A stretch of DNA of 36,537 nt from assembly GCA_002049455.2 (NCBI GenBank), contig KV919268.1:1-36537 (forward strand). Reading direction: 5' to 3'. The translations under genes and the position numbers were made by a program. The notes beneath the pieces were generated by a model that did no database searches, was not told the DNA's origin, and was given only the letters and a program-made list of their open reading frames with translations. This stretch comes from Porphyra umbilicalis. Lineage: Eukaryota > Rhodophyta > Bangiophyceae > Bangiales > Bangiaceae. Positions 35,299 through 36,537 of this stretch are shown here, piece after piece. Each line of letters starts with the position of its first letter. Positions within the stretch are counted from its first letter, which is position 1.

Positions 35299-36537
35299 AT
35301 GGATACGCCGTCCGCGCGCTTCGAGGCCTGCTACCCCCCGCCGCCGCCCCCGCACGGCCGCCCCGCCCCCGTCGCCGGCGCCGCCACCCCCCCCCGCGTC
35401 CCCCCCCCCCCCCGTCGGTTGCGACCACCCCCGCGGCGCCTCCCCGCGGCGGCGCCGCCACGGACGGCACCCATGGGGGATCCCCGCCGCCCGCCGCCTC
35501 GCCCCCGCTGACGGCGGCGCCCGGCCGCCGTGGCGCCCCGCCCGCGGCTGCCGCCGACGCGGCCGCCCCCGACGCGGCCGCCCGGCAGGCGCCGCGCCCG
35601 CCCCCGTCGACGCCGGTCGTGCCGCCGCCGCCACCGCCGCCGCCGCCGCCACACCCGGTCGACGCGGCGCTGTGGGAGCTGCTGCCGTCCGCCGCGGCGC
35701 CCGCCACGCCCGCCGGCGGCAGCGGCAGCGGTGGCGGCGGCGGTGGCGGTGGCGGCGGCGGCGGCGGCGGGCGCGGCGGCTACCCCCCCCCCCCCCGCCC
35801 GTCACGCCCGGCGGTGCGGCGCTCCCCCCCCCCTCGCCCTCCCGTCCGTCCCCTTCCTTGCCCCCCGCCCCGGGGAGGTGGTGGAGGTGCTCGGTCCGCC
35901 CAACGCGGGCAAGAGCACCCTCCTCACCGCCGCCGCCGCGGACCTCCTCACCGCCCCCGCCGCCGCCGGCGGGCGCGTCGTGTGGTTCCACCAGCTCGGG
36001 CGGTTTGAGGGGGGGCCCCTCACCGCCGCCCTCGCCGCCCGCGTCGGCGGCGGCGCGCCGGCGGCGGTCGCGGCAGCGGCCGCGCGCCTCACCGTCCACG
36101 CGGCGGTCGGCTCGTTGGCGGTTATGGCCGCGTTGCAGTATTACCGGGCGGCGGCGGGTGGGGGGGGGGGGGGTCCCCAACCGCCGTGATTGTCGACGAT
36201 GTCGGCGCGTGGCACTGGGCGGAGCGGCGGCGGGGCGGCGGCGGTGGCGGCGGTGGGGGGGGGGGGGCGGGGGGGGCGGGGGCTCCGCCCCATCGCCTCG
36301 TCCCGGAGGGGGCGGCGCGGGCGCCAATGGCGGCGGCGGCGGCGGCGGCTCGGCGGCGGGCCTCGAGCGGCAGCTCCTCACCGCCCTCGTCAATTACGCG
36401 CGTGGCGACGGGGTGGCGGTGCTCGTCGGCCGCACCACCCTTTCGGGCGGTGGGGGTGGCGGCGGCGGCGGCGGCGGCGGTGCCGGCGGCGGCGGCGGCG
36501 GCGGCGCGTGGCCGTGGCGCGACGTCCCCCCCCCCCC
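35299..36537 (+). CDS. XRCC2: XRCC2-like RAD51 paralogue, 3' truncated, homopolymer-broken frame
   Basis: RecA-fold protein for homologous recombination, called XRCC2-like from landmarks: PRPGEVVEVLGPPNAGKSTL (Walker A), RVVWFHQLGRFEGGPL, LTVHAAVGSLAVMAALQYYR, AVIVDDVGAWHWAERRR (Walker B followed by the aromatic AxHW typical of XRCC2), LERQLLTALVNYARGDGVAV and LVGRT. In the family XRCC2 works with RAD51D in the nucleus. The proposed start is ATG 35299 (MDTPSARFEACY), with a long Pro/Ala/Gly-rich N-terminal extension unusual for XRCC2 that includes HPVDAALWELLPS. The reading frame changes at C runs 35400-35413, 35783-35796, 35824-35833 and at G runs 36160-36173 and 36255-36267, each time one base short. 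The gene leaves the window at its 3' end. The start is uncertain. Confidence 0.55.

Noticed and set aside
1..36537. CRISPR arrays, bacterial operons, Shine-Dalgarno sites
   Set aside because: No regularly spaced identical repeats; genes are single, intron-containing in places, with Kozak starts and organellar or secretory leaders, so the window is eukaryotic nuclear DNA.

Overview
The window is nuclear DNA of a photosynthetic eukaryote, very GC-rich and mostly without introns. It fits a bangiophyte red alga (Porphyra/Pyropia type) best. The grounds are extreme GC bias at third codon positions, Ala/Gly/Pro/Arg-rich proteins, Phe-containing plastid-transit-like N-termini, eukaryotic proteins (an ASTRA-associated WD40 protein and an XRCC2-like RAD51 paralogue) and Kozak-type starts (CCACCATGG). 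The species assignment is inference. The window begins with a G run and ends with a C run, as a contig ending in homopolymers would.

Layout: (1) 0.6-2.3 kb, first copy (-) of a secreted 414-aa Cys-rich protein. (2) 3.3-4.1 kb, a 290-aa protein with a plastid-transit-like leader and five internal repeats (-). (3) 5.3-6.7 kb, an Ala-rich low-complexity protein (-). (4) 7.4-10.9 kb, second copy (+) of the secreted protein, its 5' flank split by a 1.26-kb DNA transposon. (5) 10.9-17.6 kb, repeat-rich DNA with MITE-like elements, a 66-bp perfect palindrome and a duplicated 0.65-kb block. (6) 17.6-19.9 kb, third copy (+). (7) 20.0-21.2 kb, TA-flanked inverted-repeat elements, one nested in another. 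(8) 21.8-22.9 kb, a plastid-type multipass membrane protein (-). (9) 23.5-24.9 kb, a decayed MYND-type zinc-finger gene (-) whose apparent intron is almost entirely a foldback element. (10) 24.9-27.1 kb, fourth copy (-). (11) 27.4-30.2 kb, a large protein with two LOTUS/OST-HTH domains, a degenerate 3'-5' exonuclease-like domain and a Ycf45/SpoIIIAA-type P-loop ATPase (-). (12) 31.4-32.3 kb, a possible His-rich protein (+). (13) 32.5-34.2 kb, an ASA1/GNB1L WD40 gene (-) with one intron. (14) 34.6-35.3 kb, an inverted-repeat element directly before a 3'-truncated XRCC2-like gene (+).

The genes do not form one pathway. Two processes stand out. The first is recent amplification of the secreted-protein gene with its promoter, where a palindrome sits exactly 195 bp upstream of every ATG. 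The second is repeated insertion of small DNA transposons into gene flanks. Three genes (membrane protein, ASA1, XRCC2-like) can only be read through if one base is missing at each of several G/C homopolymers. All these breaks have the same sign, which points to systematic under-calling of homopolymers rather than pseudogenes. The most novel candidate is the LOTUS-LOTUS-exonuclease-like-Ycf45 ATPase fusion, followed by the possible transposon-built intron.
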